Assembly: GCF_900107095.1 (NCBI RefSeq)
Contig: NZ_FNOR01000018.1
Span: 49,250-113,249, forward strand
DNA from: Collimonas sp. OK242
GTDB lineage: Bacteria > Pseudomonadota > Gammaproteobacteria > Burkholderiales > Burkholderiaceae_D
Direction of reading: 5' to 3'
DNA: 64,000 nucleotides
Shown here: positions 41,856-51,145 of the stretch, piece after piece
Layout: every line of letters begins with the position of its first letter
Numbering within the stretch: position 1 is the stretch's first letter
Position numbers and translations under genes: made by a program
The notes under the pieces: generated by a model
Databases searched by the model: none
Seen by the model: the letters and a program-made list of their open reading frames with translations, nothing else
Told to the model about the DNA's origin: nothing

Positions 41856-42398
41856 CTAACGGTTCAGCAACATACGCCGCAACGTGTCATCTTTGACGAT
41901 GAAATGGTGGTACAGCGCGCCTGCAATATGCAACGCGACCATGGCGATTAATACCCACGCAAACAGCTGGTGGACGTCGCCTAGCGCATGGCCGAGTTGC
42001 GAACCTTTGGATGACAGCGCCGGCAAGGGAAGCACGCCGAACAATGACACCGGCCAGCCGCGCGAAGAGGCGTTAGCCCAGCCCATCAAGGGGAAAGCGA
42101 TCAGCAGCAGGTAAAGCAGCCAATGAGTGGCTCGCGCAATCCGATTCAATAGCGGTGACAGCATCTGCTGCGCCGGCGGCGGATGCTGCTTCCAGCGCCA
42201 CATGAACCTTGCAAGAACCAGCAGCACGATCAGCGCGCCGATCGACAGATGCCAACTGATCAATCCGACTGGCTGCGTATCGCGCCCTATATCCGGCATT
42301 AGCCAACCGATGGTGTACTGGATCACAAGTAGCAGTACAGTCACCCAATGGAAAAACTTTGCTGGCGCGGAGTATTTGGGAATATTTGTTGTATGCAT
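41856..42398 (-). CDS. Cytochrome b561
   Basis: A 180-residue inner-membrane diheme cytochrome of the bacterial b561 family with four membrane helices. Seen: KYSAPAKFFHWVTVLLLVIQ (first heme His), GLISWHLSIGALIVLLVL, IARATHWLLYLLLIAFPLMG, and LGDVHQLFAWVLIAMVALHI AGALYHHFIVKDDTL with further His ligands. I use ATG 42398 (MHTTNIPKYSAP); the frame goes on upstream but without family sequence. Characterised members oxidise ubiquinol and reduce superoxide. No partner gene is adjacent. Confidence 0.92.
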   Translation of the reverse strand: MHTTNIPKYSAPAKFFHWVTVLLLVIQYTIGWLMPDIGRDTQPVGLISWHLSIGALIVLLVLARFMWRWKQHPPPAQQMLSPLLNRIARATHWLLYLLLIAFPLMGWANASSRGWPVSLFGVLPLPALSSKGSQLGHALGDVHQLFAWVLIAMVALHIAGALYHHFIVKDDTLRRMLLNR

Positions 42399-42751
42399 TT
42401 TTCTTCGCTGAAGATATGGAACATCGTTATCGGGTTGACGCCGCGGCTCATCGGAGGACTCTTCGTTGGAATGCCAGATGCCGGGCCTTATGGTTATGCT
42501 GCAAGACACCCCTCATTCTTATGTCGTTGCGTGCGCAGCTCTTTGCGGCCACAAAGATAGCAGGCAGTACTTAGCCTAAACTTAGCACATGGCCGACTGG
42601 ATGCTGGCAATGAGGTCGGGTTGTCGGAAGAAATTAGCTGAAAATGTTACGGATAAAAACAGGCGGAACACAAATTGTGCGCGACATAAGACGATCCATT
42701 TCTTGGCGCCAGCTTTTTACGTCTGAAGGATCCAATGAAAGGGGCCGTGAT
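42399..42751. other. Intergenic region, nothing recognised
   Basis: About 350 bp between the cytochrome b561 start and the AraC-type regulator stop. It should hold the cytochrome promoter. No gene, hairpin or repeat stood out. Confidence 0.4.
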
Positions 42752-43786
42752 TCAAGCGCTCGACGCCAAACTTGGGGCGAGAATGCGCTGTCGCAGCAAT
42801 TCGGACGGGCTCTGCCCGAACAATTTCCGGTAGTCACTTGAAAACTGGCTGAAATGCCAAAATCCCCAATCTACCGCGACATCCCTTACCGTCCGGCTAT
42901 TTGATAAATCTTCCCGCAGATGTCTGCGTGCGCCATTCAGGCGAATGATCCGCAAATACTGTATCGGACTGATACCCAGTACGTCTTCAAAACAATATTG
43001 CAAGGTGCGGCGACTGACATGCAAATGTTCGCACAGTTCCGGCACGGCAATCGCCTGGTCACGGTGTGCCAACACATAGTCACGTGCCTGCCCGACAATG
43101 CGTTGCCGCCGCATGAAACTGCTGCTGAGCGCACGGTCCGCCTCGCTGGTATCAAGCATGGACAGGATCGCCATCATCACGGCTTGCTGCGGAAGTTCAA
43201 GACTGGCGGCTGGAATCTGTTCGCTGCCCGCATCATGGTCCGATAGTAGCGATGCCAGCGTCTGCAGGCAGGCGGTATTTGCCGCATCTGCCACATGCAA
43301 GACTTCGGCATTGGCCAGCTGTGACCAGTCAATCCGGCAGCGCATCTGGTCGGCGGCACACAACAAGGCATTGCGCCGGATAACAATGCCGTAGATGGCG
43401 TAATCGACAGGCGTCACCAGCTCAAACTCGCAATTTCCCGGCCGCACCATGATCGCACCCGTGCCGCACAAGCGCCCATTGATGCGGCCGCTGTTCGCAT
43501 GCATTTGCAGGCCGAACCAGAACGCATCCGGCCAGACACAGCATGACTGGTGCACTGCCTGGCTGGTTTGTTCAAGAAATACCTGCATTTGTGGCATTTG
43601 CAGTTCGGCTAGGACGCCATGGAATTTCCCTGGAGTAATCTGATCGTAATTCTGCTTCCATGCGGTCAAATTGCATGCATGGTCATCCGCATCATATGCA
43701 TCGACTGTTCTAATTTGGTGCGGCCTGTTCAACAAAGGTACAGCCTGGCCCCCGGCCGTGCGCTGCGGATTCAATGTATTCGGCAT
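42752..43786 (-). CDS. AraC-family regulator, EutR-like
   Basis: A 344-residue regulator. Residues ~30-220 are an N-terminal sensing domain; the last ~110 hold the AraC double HTH: AIAVPELCEHLHVSRRTLQY, then CFEDVLGISPIQYLRIIRLN and DVAVDWGFWHFSQFSSDYRK LFGQSPSELLR. The CFExxLGxSPxxYLRxxRLNxxRR wording and WGFWHFSQF match EutR, activator of ethanolamine utilisation in response to ethanolamine and cobalamin. Divergent orientation from eutBC, 264 bp apart, supports the same role. I use ATG 43786 (MPNTLNPQRT); the frame is open to 44002. Confidence 0.85.
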   Translation of the reverse strand: MPNTLNPQRTAGGQAVPLLNRPHQIRTVDAYDADDHACNLTAWKQNYDQITPGKFHGVLAELQMPQMQVFLEQTSQAVHQSCCVWPDAFWFGLQMHANSGRINGRLCGTGAIMVRPGNCEFELVTPVDYAIYGIVIRRNALLCAADQMRCRIDWSQLANAEVLHVADAANTACLQTLASLLSDHDAGSEQIPAASLELPQQAVMMAILSMLDTSEADRALSSSFMRRQRIVGQARDYVLAHRDQAIAVPELCEHLHVSRRTLQYCFEDVLGISPIQYLRIIRLNGARRHLREDLSNSRTVRDVAVDWGFWHFSQFSSDYRKLFGQSPSELLRQRILAPSLASSA

Positions 43787-44050
43787 CTTGTACTTCCTTA
43801 CAACAGATAACTGGCGACGAATTACATGCTTTATTCCGACCGGCTCAATCCCTGCCTGGCAAAGCCCATTGCGAAACTTTGCCGAAATTCGATAACGCCA
43901 GAAAACGGATCTTGCTATAGTTAAAAACAAGCAAAAGCCATACCCACCAATCGACTCTGGTGCACTTGCTGGCGCGTTCGTCATTGCTTTCAGATGAAAC
44001 AAGTACGGTTTGACGAAAGTTAGTTGAAACGACGCTTCGAAGAACTACCA

Positions 44051-45481
44051 ATGGACTCGATCATCATGACCAATACAAGTACCGCGCGCACGCATCAGTA
44101 CAGCCACACCGTCGGCACCAGGACTTACGGTTTTCGCGATCTGAAGGATCTGATGGCCAAGGCCACGCCGGCACGTTCCGGCGACATGCTGGCAGCCGTT
44201 GCCGCAGCCAGCGCAGAAGAGCGTGCCGTCGCGCAGATGGCCTTGGCCGAACTGCCGTTGAGCACCTTCCTCAATGAGGTCGTAGTGCCGTATGAAGACG
44301 ATGAAATCACGCGTCTGATCATCGACGGCCACGATGCCGCCGCGTTTGCGCCGGTCAGCCACCTGACGGTCGGCGACTTCCGCAACTGGCTGCTGAGCGA
44401 CGAGGTGGACTCTGCCGTGCTGGCTGCAGCGGCGCCCGGCATCATGCCGGAAATGGCGGCCGCCGTATCCAAGATCATGCGCAACCAGGATCTGATTCTG
44501 GTCGCGCAGAAATGCCGCGTGGTGACTGCCTTCCGCAACACCATCGGGCTGCCGGGCCGCATGTCGACCCGCCTGCAGCCGAACCATCCGACCGACGACG
44601 CCAGCGGGATCGCCGCCAGCCTGCTCGACGGCTTGCTGTATGGCAGCGGCGATGCAGTGTTCGGCATCAATCCGGCCACCGACAACGTGCCGCAAGTCAT
44701 CAAGCTGATGACGATGATGAACGACATCATCGTCCAATACGATATTCCAACCCAGTCCTGCGTATTGACGCATGTCACCAACACCATCGAAGCCATCAAT
44801 CGCGGTGCGCCGGTTGACCTGGTGTTCCAATCGATCGGTGGCACCGAGGCCACCAACCGCAGCTTTGGCGTCAGCCTGGACCTGCTGGGCGAAGCGCGCA
44901 GCGCGGCCCTGTCGCTGCAACGCGGCACTGTCGGCGATAACGTGATGTATTTCGAGACCGGCCAGGGCAGCGCGCTGTCGGCCAATGCCCATCACGGTGT
45001 CGATCAGCAAACCTGCGAAGCCCGTTCCTACGCGGTTGCGCGCCGGTTCAAGCCACTGCTGGTGAATACCGTGGTTGGTTTCATCGGCCCGGAATATCTG
45101 TACGACGGCAAGCAGATCATCCGCGCCGGCCTGGAAGACCACTTCTGCGCCAAGCTGCTCGGCTTGCCGATGGGCTGCGACGTCTGTTACACCAACCATG
45201 CCGAAGCCGACCAGAACGACATGGACGTGCTGCTGACCCTGCTCGGCGTGGCTGGCTGCACCTTCGTGATGGGAATTCCCGGCTCCGACGATATCATGCT
45301 GAATTACCAGACCACATCCTTCCATGACGCACTGTATGCGCGCCGCACACTGGGCTTGCGGCCGGCGCCAGAGTTTGAAGCATGGTTGCAGAAAATGCAG
45401 ATATTCAGCAGCGATCAGCAGTTCCGGCTCAGCGAAGCGTTGCCGCCGCCATTCCGGCAAGCCTTGTTGCGTCTGCCTTGA
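44051..45481 (+). CDS. eutB: Ethanolamine ammonia-lyase large subunit
   Basis: Large subunit of the adenosylcobalamin-dependent lyase that turns ethanolamine into acetaldehyde and ammonia. About 476 residues, normal length. Seen: [100 protein letters not shown] and [20 protein letters not shown], all EutB hallmarks forming the TIM barrel. ATG 44051 is preceded by a weak GAAGAA; ATG 44066 and TTG 44024 are alternatives. 13 bp before eutC. No microcompartment genes accompany it. Confidence 0.96.
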   Translation: MDSIIMTNTSTARTHQYSHTVGTRTYGFRDLKDLMAKATPARSGDMLAAVAAASAEERAVAQMALAELPLSTFLNEVVVPYEDDEITRLIIDGHDAAAFAPVSHLTVGDFRNWLLSDEVDSAVLAAAAPGIMPEMAAAVSKIMRNQDLILVAQKCRVVTAFRNTIGLPGRMSTRLQPNHPTDDASGIAASLLDGLLYGSGDAVFGINPATDNVPQVIKLMTMMNDIIVQYDIPTQSCVLTHVTNTIEAINRGAPVDLVFQSIGGTEATNRSFGVSLDLLGEARSAALSLQRGTVGDNVMYFETGQGSALSANAHHGVDQQTCEARSYAVARRFKPLLVNTVVGFIGPEYLYDGKQIIRAGLEDHFCAKLLGLPMGCDVCYTNHAEADQNDMDVLLTLLGVAGCTFVMGIPGSDDIMLNYQTTSFHDALYARRTLGLRPAPEFEAWLQKMQIFSSDQQFRLSEALPPPFRQALLRLP

Positions 45482-45494
45482 GGAGATCCGACCC

Positions 45495-46304
45495 ATGAAC
45501 CGAAAGCCCGTTACCGCCAACCCGTGGCAGGCGCTGCGCCAGTTCACCGATGCCCGCATCGCGCTGGGCCGGGCCGGCGTCAGCCTGCCGACCGCACCGC
45601 AACTGGCTTTCCAACTCGCGCACGCGAAGGCGCGCGATGCGGTGCATCTGGCGCTGGACCTGCCATCCCTGTGCGCAGGATTGGCCGCGCTGGGACAATC
45701 CTGCATCACGCTGCATAGCGCCGCTGCCGACCGCAACACCTATCTGCAACGCCCTGATCTGGGGCGCCGGCTGGATGCCGCATCGCGCCATTCGCTCGAA
45801 GCATTGCAGTGCGCCCAGCGCGAACGGCCTTTTGATATTGCCTTCGTGCTGGCCGATGGCTTGTCGGCACTGGCCATTACACAGAATGCCCTGCCTTTTC
45901 TGGAATGCGTGTTACCGCAATTGAAGGCGCAGGATTGGTCTATCGCGCCGATCGCCGTCGTCGAGCAGGGACGGGTCGCGGTCGGCGATGAAGTGGCCGA
46001 GCTGCTATGCGCCAGGATGGTGGTGGTGCTCATCGGCGAACGCCCTGGCTTGAGCTCGCCGGACAGCATGGGCCTGTACCTGACCTGGAAGCCGCAGGTC
46101 GGCCTGACCGACGCCAGCCGCAATTGCATCTCCAACGTGCGGCCGGCCGGTTTGCGCTACGCGGACGCTGCTCACAAGCTGCATTATTTGCTGACCGAAT
46201 CGTATCGGCGGCAATTGTCCGGAGTAGATTTGAAGGATGAAACCGGCCCTGCAACGGCGCAATTAAATGCCCCGGAGCGCAACTTCCTGATCGACGAATC
46301 TTGA
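45495..46304 (+). CDS. eutC: Ethanolamine ammonia-lyase small subunit
   Basis: A 269-residue small subunit that helps bind adenosylcobalamin. Seen: [80 protein letters not shown] and [25 protein letters not shown], all typical of EutC. ATG 45495 has AGGAG 9 bases upstream. Forms an operon with eutB. Neither acetaldehyde dehydrogenase nor an ethanolamine permease is adjacent, so downstream steps are encoded elsewhere. Confidence 0.95.
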   Translation: MNRKPVTANPWQALRQFTDARIALGRAGVSLPTAPQLAFQLAHAKARDAVHLALDLPSLCAGLAALGQSCITLHSAAADRNTYLQRPDLGRRLDAASRHSLEALQCAQRERPFDIAFVLADGLSALAITQNALPFLECVLPQLKAQDWSIAPIAVVEQGRVAVGDEVAELLCARMVVVLIGERPGLSSPDSMGLYLTWKPQVGLTDASRNCISNVRPAGLRYADAAHKLHYLLTESYRRQLSGVDLKDETGPATAQLNAPERNFLIDES

Positions 46305-46373
46305 ATCAGGCAGCAGAGCCGCCCGCTTCGTGGCTAACCGAGTGAGTGCGCTAGCGTGACTCGCTGCACCTGC

Positions 46374-47780
46374 TCAGGCGTTGCCGAACAGCGCCCGAGG
46401 ACGGTCATTGAGCGTCTCCGCAAGTATCCTCAACGCTACAACCAGATCTTCCCGCGACGAAGCGCTGGAAAGATTGATGCGTACGCCGTGTTCGCTTTCC
46501 GAGCGGCCGACGGCGAATGCCGACGCCGGCATCACGCTAACGCCGCGCGCCTGCGCATTAGCGGCGAAGTCATCGGCGCGCCAGGGCGCGGGCAAAATCA
46601 GCCAGATGAACATGCATGCGGGATCACTGCTGATCTGCGCGCCATCGAGCAAGCCGCGCGCCAGGTCGTGGCGGTACTTCAGTTCTTGGCGTTGCGCCGC
46701 GAGCAGCTGGGTGGTGACGCCATTCTCGATCCACTGGGAGGCGATCAGCATTGAAATCGGCGCCGGCATCCAGGCGGTGGTACGCACCGCTTCGGCGGCA
46801 ATCGCAGCGCGGTGCGGCGGCGTCGCCAGGAAGCCGAGACGCAAGCCAGGGGCCAGCAGTTTTGAAGTCGATGAAATGTGATAAGTGCGCTCAGGGCACA
46901 GGCTGGCCAGCGTCGGCAGACGCTGGTCGACCAACGGCCCGTAGACATCGTCCTCAATGATTTGAACGTCGTGGCGGCGCGCAATTTCCACCAGCGCGGC
47001 GCGGCGCTCCAGGCTCATGGTGACGACTGTAGGGTTCTGGAAGTTCGGCACGGTAAAGATCGCCTTCACCTTACGCGTTGCGCACTCGCGCTCAAGTGTT
47101 TCCGGCAACATGCCCTGCGCGTCGCTATCGACCCCGATGATCTCAAAATGGAACACCGGCGCCAACGCCTTCAGGCCGTAGTACGTCAGGCGATCGGCCA
47201 GTATTGCACCGTCTATCCCCATCAAGCTGTTCATCACGGCATACAGCCCGTGTTGCGCGCCGCTGGTCACAACAACATTCTCCGGATCCGGTTCAAAACC
47301 GGGTGCCGCCATCCATTTGGCGCCCGCTACCCTGGCCCAAAGCGGGCCTTGAGGCGGTTGATACTCCTGCAATTCGACGAAACGCGGATCTTTCGGCAAC
47401 TCGGCCATGGTCAGCGCCAGCTGGTTCAGAAAATCGCGCGTTGCCGGCCGGTTCACGGTCAAGTCAATCGCGCCGGAATGGGATGGGCGCGCTGCCGCCA
47501 CGTGCGGCATCGCGCCGCCGGTCACCATCGAGCCGCGCCGCTTGCTGCCGATCACCAGGCCGCTTAACTGCAACTCGCGATAGCTACGCGATACGGTCGA
47601 GACATTGATTCCCAATTCTTCAGCCAGCTGCCGCTGTGCAGGCAAGCAACTACCCGGCGGATAGACGCCGCGGCGTATGTCAGCTTCCAGCTTGGCCGCC
47701 AGATCCTGGTAGGTAAACGGTTTTGTCAGTCCGGCGCTACGCAGGGGTGCTTCGAAATCACGGTCTTCGTGTTTGGGCAA
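46374..47780 (-). CDS. MocR-type (GntR-HTH / aminotransferase) transcriptional regulator 1
   Basis: About 468 residues. N-terminal GntR winged helix (FTYQDLAAKLEADIRRGVYP, LPAQRQLAEELGINVSTVSR SYRELQLSGLV) linked to a fold-type-I aminotransferase domain: VVVTSGAQHGLYAVMNSLMG, IIEDDVYGPLV, and PLP Lys in HISSTSKLLAPGLRLGF. There is no ATG near the expected start; TTG 47780 has GGAG 8 bases upstream and is the best choice, TTG 47798 the alternative. Divergent from the D-amino-acid dehydrogenase gene (330 bp). Likely senses PLP-linked amino acids and controls that operon. Confidence 0.88.
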   Translation of the reverse strand: MPKHEDRDFEAPLRSAGLTKPFTYQDLAAKLEADIRRGVYPPGSCLPAQRQLAEELGINVSTVSRSYRELQLSGLVIGSKRRGSMVTGGAMPHVAAARPSHSGAIDLTVNRPATRDFLNQLALTMAELPKDPRFVELQEYQPPQGPLWARVAGAKWMAAPGFEPDPENVVVTSGAQHGLYAVMNSLMGIDGAILADRLTYYGLKALAPVFHFEIIGVDSDAQGMLPETLERECATRKVKAIFTVPNFQNPTVVTMSLERRAALVEIARRHDVQIIEDDVYGPLVDQRLPTLASLCPERTYHISSTSKLLAPGLRLGFLATPPHRAAIAAEAVRTTAWMPAPISMLIASQWIENGVTTQLLAAQRQELKYRHDLARGLLDGAQISSDPACMFIWLILPAPWRADDFAANAQARGVSVMPASAFAVGRSESEHGVRINLSSASSREDLVVALRILAETLNDRPRALFGNA

Positions 47781-48110
47781 GAGAAAAACTCCATACAAAA
47801 ATAATTTGAATCATACAAACATTCGCATTGTAACTCACTCTTGCGCGGCCGCTTATCTGCCATGTTCCTCGAAGGAAATAGCTTGCAGGCGTCAGAAGCA
47901 CCGCATAAAAATATCTTGTGTCCACACAAAACTTATGCAAATATGTAAATTGTAAATCTTTGTGTGAGTACTAAAATTATTTGTACCAACTGCAAAGTCA
48001 ACACAGCGGGACATGGTGCGGATGATCTGCTCCAAAGCAATATTAAGCGCCGGAACGGAGCGGAAATATCCGCTTGCTCCGCCATTCATTGATACACAGG
48101 TGAGCACGTC
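47781..48110. other. Divergent control region of MocR regulator 1 and the D-amino-acid operon
   Basis: About 330 bp, clearly AT-richer than its surroundings. It holds two direct CATACAAA repeats at 47792-47819 next to the MocR start. The promoter of the right-hand operon should lie around 47900-48080. Confidence 0.5.
47792..47819. promoter_or_regulatory. Direct repeats CATACAAA spaced by two helical turns, candidate MocR operator
   Basis: CATACAAA occurs at 47792-47799 and 47812-47819, exactly 20 bp apart, 12 bp ahead of the probable TTG start of the MocR gene. MocR regulators such as GabR and PdxR are known to bind direct repeats with comparable spacing. Confidence 0.5.
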
Positions 48111-49343
48111 ATGGCAAAAGTAGCAGTTCTCGGTGCCGGCTTTGTTGGTCTGTCCGCGGCCTATTGGCTGATGCGGGACGGTCATCAGGTCACCATTTAC
48201 GATCCGGCCGGCGTCGCCGGCGGCGCCTCATATGGAAACGCTGGAACCTTTGCCAGCTATGCCTGCATCCCGGTGAATAATCCGTCGGTGTTTCGGGATC
48301 TGCCGCGCTTCATGCTTTCCCCCGACAGCCCGTTCCGCTTGCGCTGGCGTTATTTGCCGCAGCTAGCGCCATGGCTGGTGCGTTTCCTGCAAAGTTCGAC
48401 AGAGCGGCGCTATGTTGCATCCGCCGGCGCGCTGTCGGTGCTGTTGAGCCGCGCGCATGACGGCTATCGAGAAATGATCGAGCACGCCGACCTGGAACGG
48501 TTCATCCGCCGCAGCGAATGCCTGTATCTGTATTCGGGGGCGGCCGCCTTCCGTGCATCGGAGCCGACCTTATCGTTGCGGCGCTCCCTTGGCGTCGATT
48601 TCAGCATCGTCAGCCGCGAGCAAGTCCAGCAGCTGGAACCGCAATTGAGTCCTCTGTTCGATCGCGGCGTGCTGTTTTCGGGCTCCTGGTTTTTATCGGA
48701 TCCGGAGGCATTTCTGAAAACATTGGCGGCCTGGTTAATGCAGGCGGGATTACGCATGGAGAACTGCGCCGTGAATAACATCAAGCCCCAATCCAATGGC
48801 GTACTGCTGGAAACCGCGGCAGGCAGCGCCGCCCACGACTATGTCGCCGTCTGTGCCGGCGCGCATTCAGGCGGCTTCGCCAGGCAGTGCGGCGACCGCA
48901 TTCCGCTGGATACCGAACGCGGCTATCACATCATGTATCCCGGCAGCTCCAATCTCATCTCGCGCCCGGTCGGCTGGGCCGAACGCGGCTTCTACATGAC
49001 GCCGATGGCACACGGCATCCGCGTGGCCGGGACAGTCGAACTGGCCGGTTTGAATCCGCACAAGCATCAGGGATTGCTCGACCTGCTGCAATTCTCGTCG
49101 AAACGTGCACTGCCGGCATTGACCACGCCGACTGAGTCTTGGCTGGGTTTTCGGCCGAGCTTGCCGGACGGTCTTCCGGTGATGGGGCGTTCGCGCGCAT
49201 CGGCACGCGTGATTTATGCGTTTGGCCACCAGCATATCGGCCTGACGCTGGGTGGCCTGAGTGGCGCCGTGGTTGCAGACCTGGTCGCCGGGCGATCCTC
49301 GCCGTTTGACCTGGCGCCGTATGCGCCAGATCGTTTTAACTGA
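48111..49343 (+). CDS. FAD-dependent D-amino-acid dehydrogenase (DadA-like)
   Basis: A 410-residue flavoprotein of the DAO superfamily. The N-terminus has the dinucleotide-binding motif VAVLGAGFVGLSAAYWLMRD followed by the DadA-like GGASYGNAGTFASYACIPVN. Then ERGYHIMYPGSSN, WAERGFYMTPMAHGIRVAGT and WLGFRPSLPDGLPVMGRSRA and YAFGHQHIGLTLGGLSGAVV. These wordings are usual for membrane-linked D-amino acid dehydrogenases that make 2-oxo acid via an imine. First gene of an operon with a binding protein, an unknown protein and a RidA protein, divergent from a MocR gene. Which D-amino acid is used is not visible. Confidence 0.88.
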   Translation: MAKVAVLGAGFVGLSAAYWLMRDGHQVTIYDPAGVAGGASYGNAGTFASYACIPVNNPSVFRDLPRFMLSPDSPFRLRWRYLPQLAPWLVRFLQSSTERRYVASAGALSVLLSRAHDGYREMIEHADLERFIRRSECLYLYSGAAAFRASEPTLSLRRSLGVDFSIVSREQVQQLEPQLSPLFDRGVLFSGSWFLSDPEAFLKTLAAWLMQAGLRMENCAVNNIKPQSNGVLLETAAGSAAHDYVAVCAGAHSGGFARQCGDRIPLDTERGYHIMYPGSSNLISRPVGWAERGFYMTPMAHGIRVAGTVELAGLNPHKHQGLLDLLQFSSKRALPALTTPTESWLGFRPSLPDGLPVMGRSRASARVIYAFGHQHIGLTLGGLSGAVVADLVAGRSSPFDLAPYAPDRFN

Positions 49344-49455
49344 AAGTGGTAGTTGCAAGACCTTCCAAAATACAGATCTGAATTTAAGAAAATGCAGTGG
49401 CTTGAATAGGATTTGTTTAGGATTTGTTATCTGAAAAACTCATTAGGAGATGGTG

Positions 49456-50598
49456 ATGAACAGGAAATTTTTTCGACACGCCCTTGCAAGCGTCGGCGTC
49501 ACAGCAGTGTTCATGCCGGCGCTATGTTTCGGCGCCGGCGAGCAAATCGTCAAACTCGGATTAAGCAGTCCGCTATCGGGAGCGCAGGCCGCAATCGGGA
49601 AAGACAATGAAAACGGTGCGCAGATGGCGATCGATCAGCTTAACCAGCAAAACCTGGTAATTGGCGGCTCAAAAATCAAATTCGAACTGCTCAGCGAAGA
49701 TGATGCGGCCGATCCGAAAATCGGCGTGCAGGTCGCGCAGAAATTGGTTGATGCAGGTGTCAAAGCGGTGATCGGACCGTACAACTCAGGGGTCGCGATG
49801 CCAGCGTCGAGAGTGTATAACGATGCGCAAGTCGTTCTCGCAGTGATCGCCTCCAATCCAAAAATAACCGTGCAAGGCTATCCCTTTGTGTTCCGGGTTA
49901 CGCCTACGGACAATGCCTTGGGTGGCACCATGGGTACTTACGCGGCAAAGGAAATAGCCCTGAAAAGAGTGGCGGTCGTCGATGATCGCAGCGCCTATGG
50001 CGTCGGCGTTGCAGACGAATTTATAAAGAAGGCCAAGGCCAACGGCATTGAAATCGTCGGACGCGATTACACCAACGACAAGGCCACCGATTTCAATGCC
50101 ATCATTACTTCCATCAAGAGCAAGAAACCCGACGGCATATTCTATGGCGGCATGTACAGTCAAGGCTCGGGAATGAAGCGCCAAATGAAGCAATTGGGAT
50201 TGAATGTCTACTTGATGGGGGGCGACGGCATCTGCAACGCCGAGATGGGAAAACTCGGCGGCGATGCGGTGGATGACAAAGTCTTGTGTACGGTTGGCGG
50301 CATTATTCTTGACCAGAATCCGCTTGGGAAAGACTTTTCCGCGCGCTATGAAAAGCGCTTCAACCTGAAACCGCTGATGTATTCGATCTCGTTCTATGAC
50401 GGGGTGATGGTCATTGCCGAAGCAATGAAAAAAGCCAATTCGGTCGACCCGAAAAAATTTGCTCCGGCGATGGCTGCCGTCAATTACAAAGGCATCGCAG
50501 GAACCTATGAATTCGATAGCAACAGGGATTTGAAAAATTCACCGGTAACCGTCTATGACTTCAAAAATGGCAACCCGGTTCCTGTGAAGACTTATTGA
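49456..50598 (+). CDS. LivK-type ABC transporter substrate-binding protein
   Basis: A ~380-residue periplasmic protein. Signal peptide MNRKFFRHALASVGVTAVFM ends near CFGAG. Mature part: VKLGLSSPLSGAQAAIGKDN ENGAQMAIDQLN, KAVIGPYNSGVAMPASRVYN, PFVFRVTPTDNALGGTMGTY, AAKEIALKRVAVVDDRSAYG, all typical of the branched-chain amino-acid/amide binding family. ATG 49456 has AGGAG 6 bases upstream; ATG 49450 is too close. No permease or ATPase genes accompany it, so it must use a transporter encoded elsewhere. Its place behind a D-amino-acid dehydrogenase suggests an amino acid ligand. Confidence 0.9.
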   Translation: MNRKFFRHALASVGVTAVFMPALCFGAGEQIVKLGLSSPLSGAQAAIGKDNENGAQMAIDQLNQQNLVIGGSKIKFELLSEDDAADPKIGVQVAQKLVDAGVKAVIGPYNSGVAMPASRVYNDAQVVLAVIASNPKITVQGYPFVFRVTPTDNALGGTMGTYAAKEIALKRVAVVDDRSAYGVGVADEFIKKAKANGIEIVGRDYTNDKATDFNAIITSIKSKKPDGIFYGGMYSQGSGMKRQMKQLGLNVYLMGGDGICNAEMGKLGGDAVDDKVLCTVGGIILDQNPLGKDFSARYEKRFNLKPLMYSISFYDGVMVIAEAMKKANSVDPKKFAPAMAAVNYKGIAGTYEFDSNRDLKNSPVTVYDFKNGNPVPVKTY

Positions 50599-51110
50599 TG
50601 CGTTTATGTAAATCGATGGTGAGCACGCACAGCGCAGTAAAGATGAACATCATTCAAAAAGAGGACTCGGCTTTGTTTGAGCCGCATCTCTTATGCTTAC
50701 AGAGTGTGCACCACCGATTTAACGATGCGTTGGCCATCTGCGCTTTTATTGTCAGGAATTGGCCGGAACCAATTAGCGGCAAGTTTATCTTGAAACAATT
50801 CGAAGATGAATTCTCAATTGCCGGTTTAATTGATTGCCTGATAAAAGCCAAGATATTAAAGAGGAATGAATATCTGGAAAGTTTGCTGGAATTTGACGAT
50901 CGCGTGGAGGAATTGACTGCGTTCGATATCTTCCGCGCAGTCACCATTGAGGTCGATCAAATTTTATTAAAGCCGACTCAATGCCGCACCGAGTCGAAAT
51001 ATGCGGCTAGAAATCTGATGGCGCAGCAGATCACCATGCGGATTAATGACTTCATTCAAGAGGAATTATCGCAATACCATCTTTTTTCCCTGGTAAACAT
51101 GCATAAATAA
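50598..51110 (+). CDS. Hypothetical protein in the D-amino-acid operon
   Basis: A ~170-residue protein whose ATG 50598 overlaps the stop of the binding-protein gene by one base (TGATG), indicating translational coupling. GTG/ATG codons 10-20 residues inside are alternative starts. No signal peptide. Sequence is helical, and KFILKQFEDEFSIAGLIDCL with VEELTAFDIFRAVTIEVD is vaguely like Rrf2-type winged-helix proteins, but I would not assign that family. Base composition is more AT-rich than the flanking genes, a sign of different origin. Function unknown; may be a regulator or enzyme accessory. Confidence 0.6.
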   Translation: MRLCKSMVSTHSAVKMNIIQKEDSALFEPHLLCLQSVHHRFNDALAICAFIVRNWPEPISGKFILKQFEDEFSIAGLIDCLIKAKILKRNEYLESLLEFDDRVEELTAFDIFRAVTIEVDQILLKPTQCRTESKYAARNLMAQQITMRINDFIQEELSQYHLFSLVNMHK

Positions 51111-51145
51111 GATAGGTGTCCCGGGGAACATCACAGGAACATACG

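Noticed and set aside
44045..45739. 564-codon minus-strand frame
   Set aside because: Antisense to eutB; His/Gln/Arg-rich composition typical of a shadow frame, while eutB is unmistakable.
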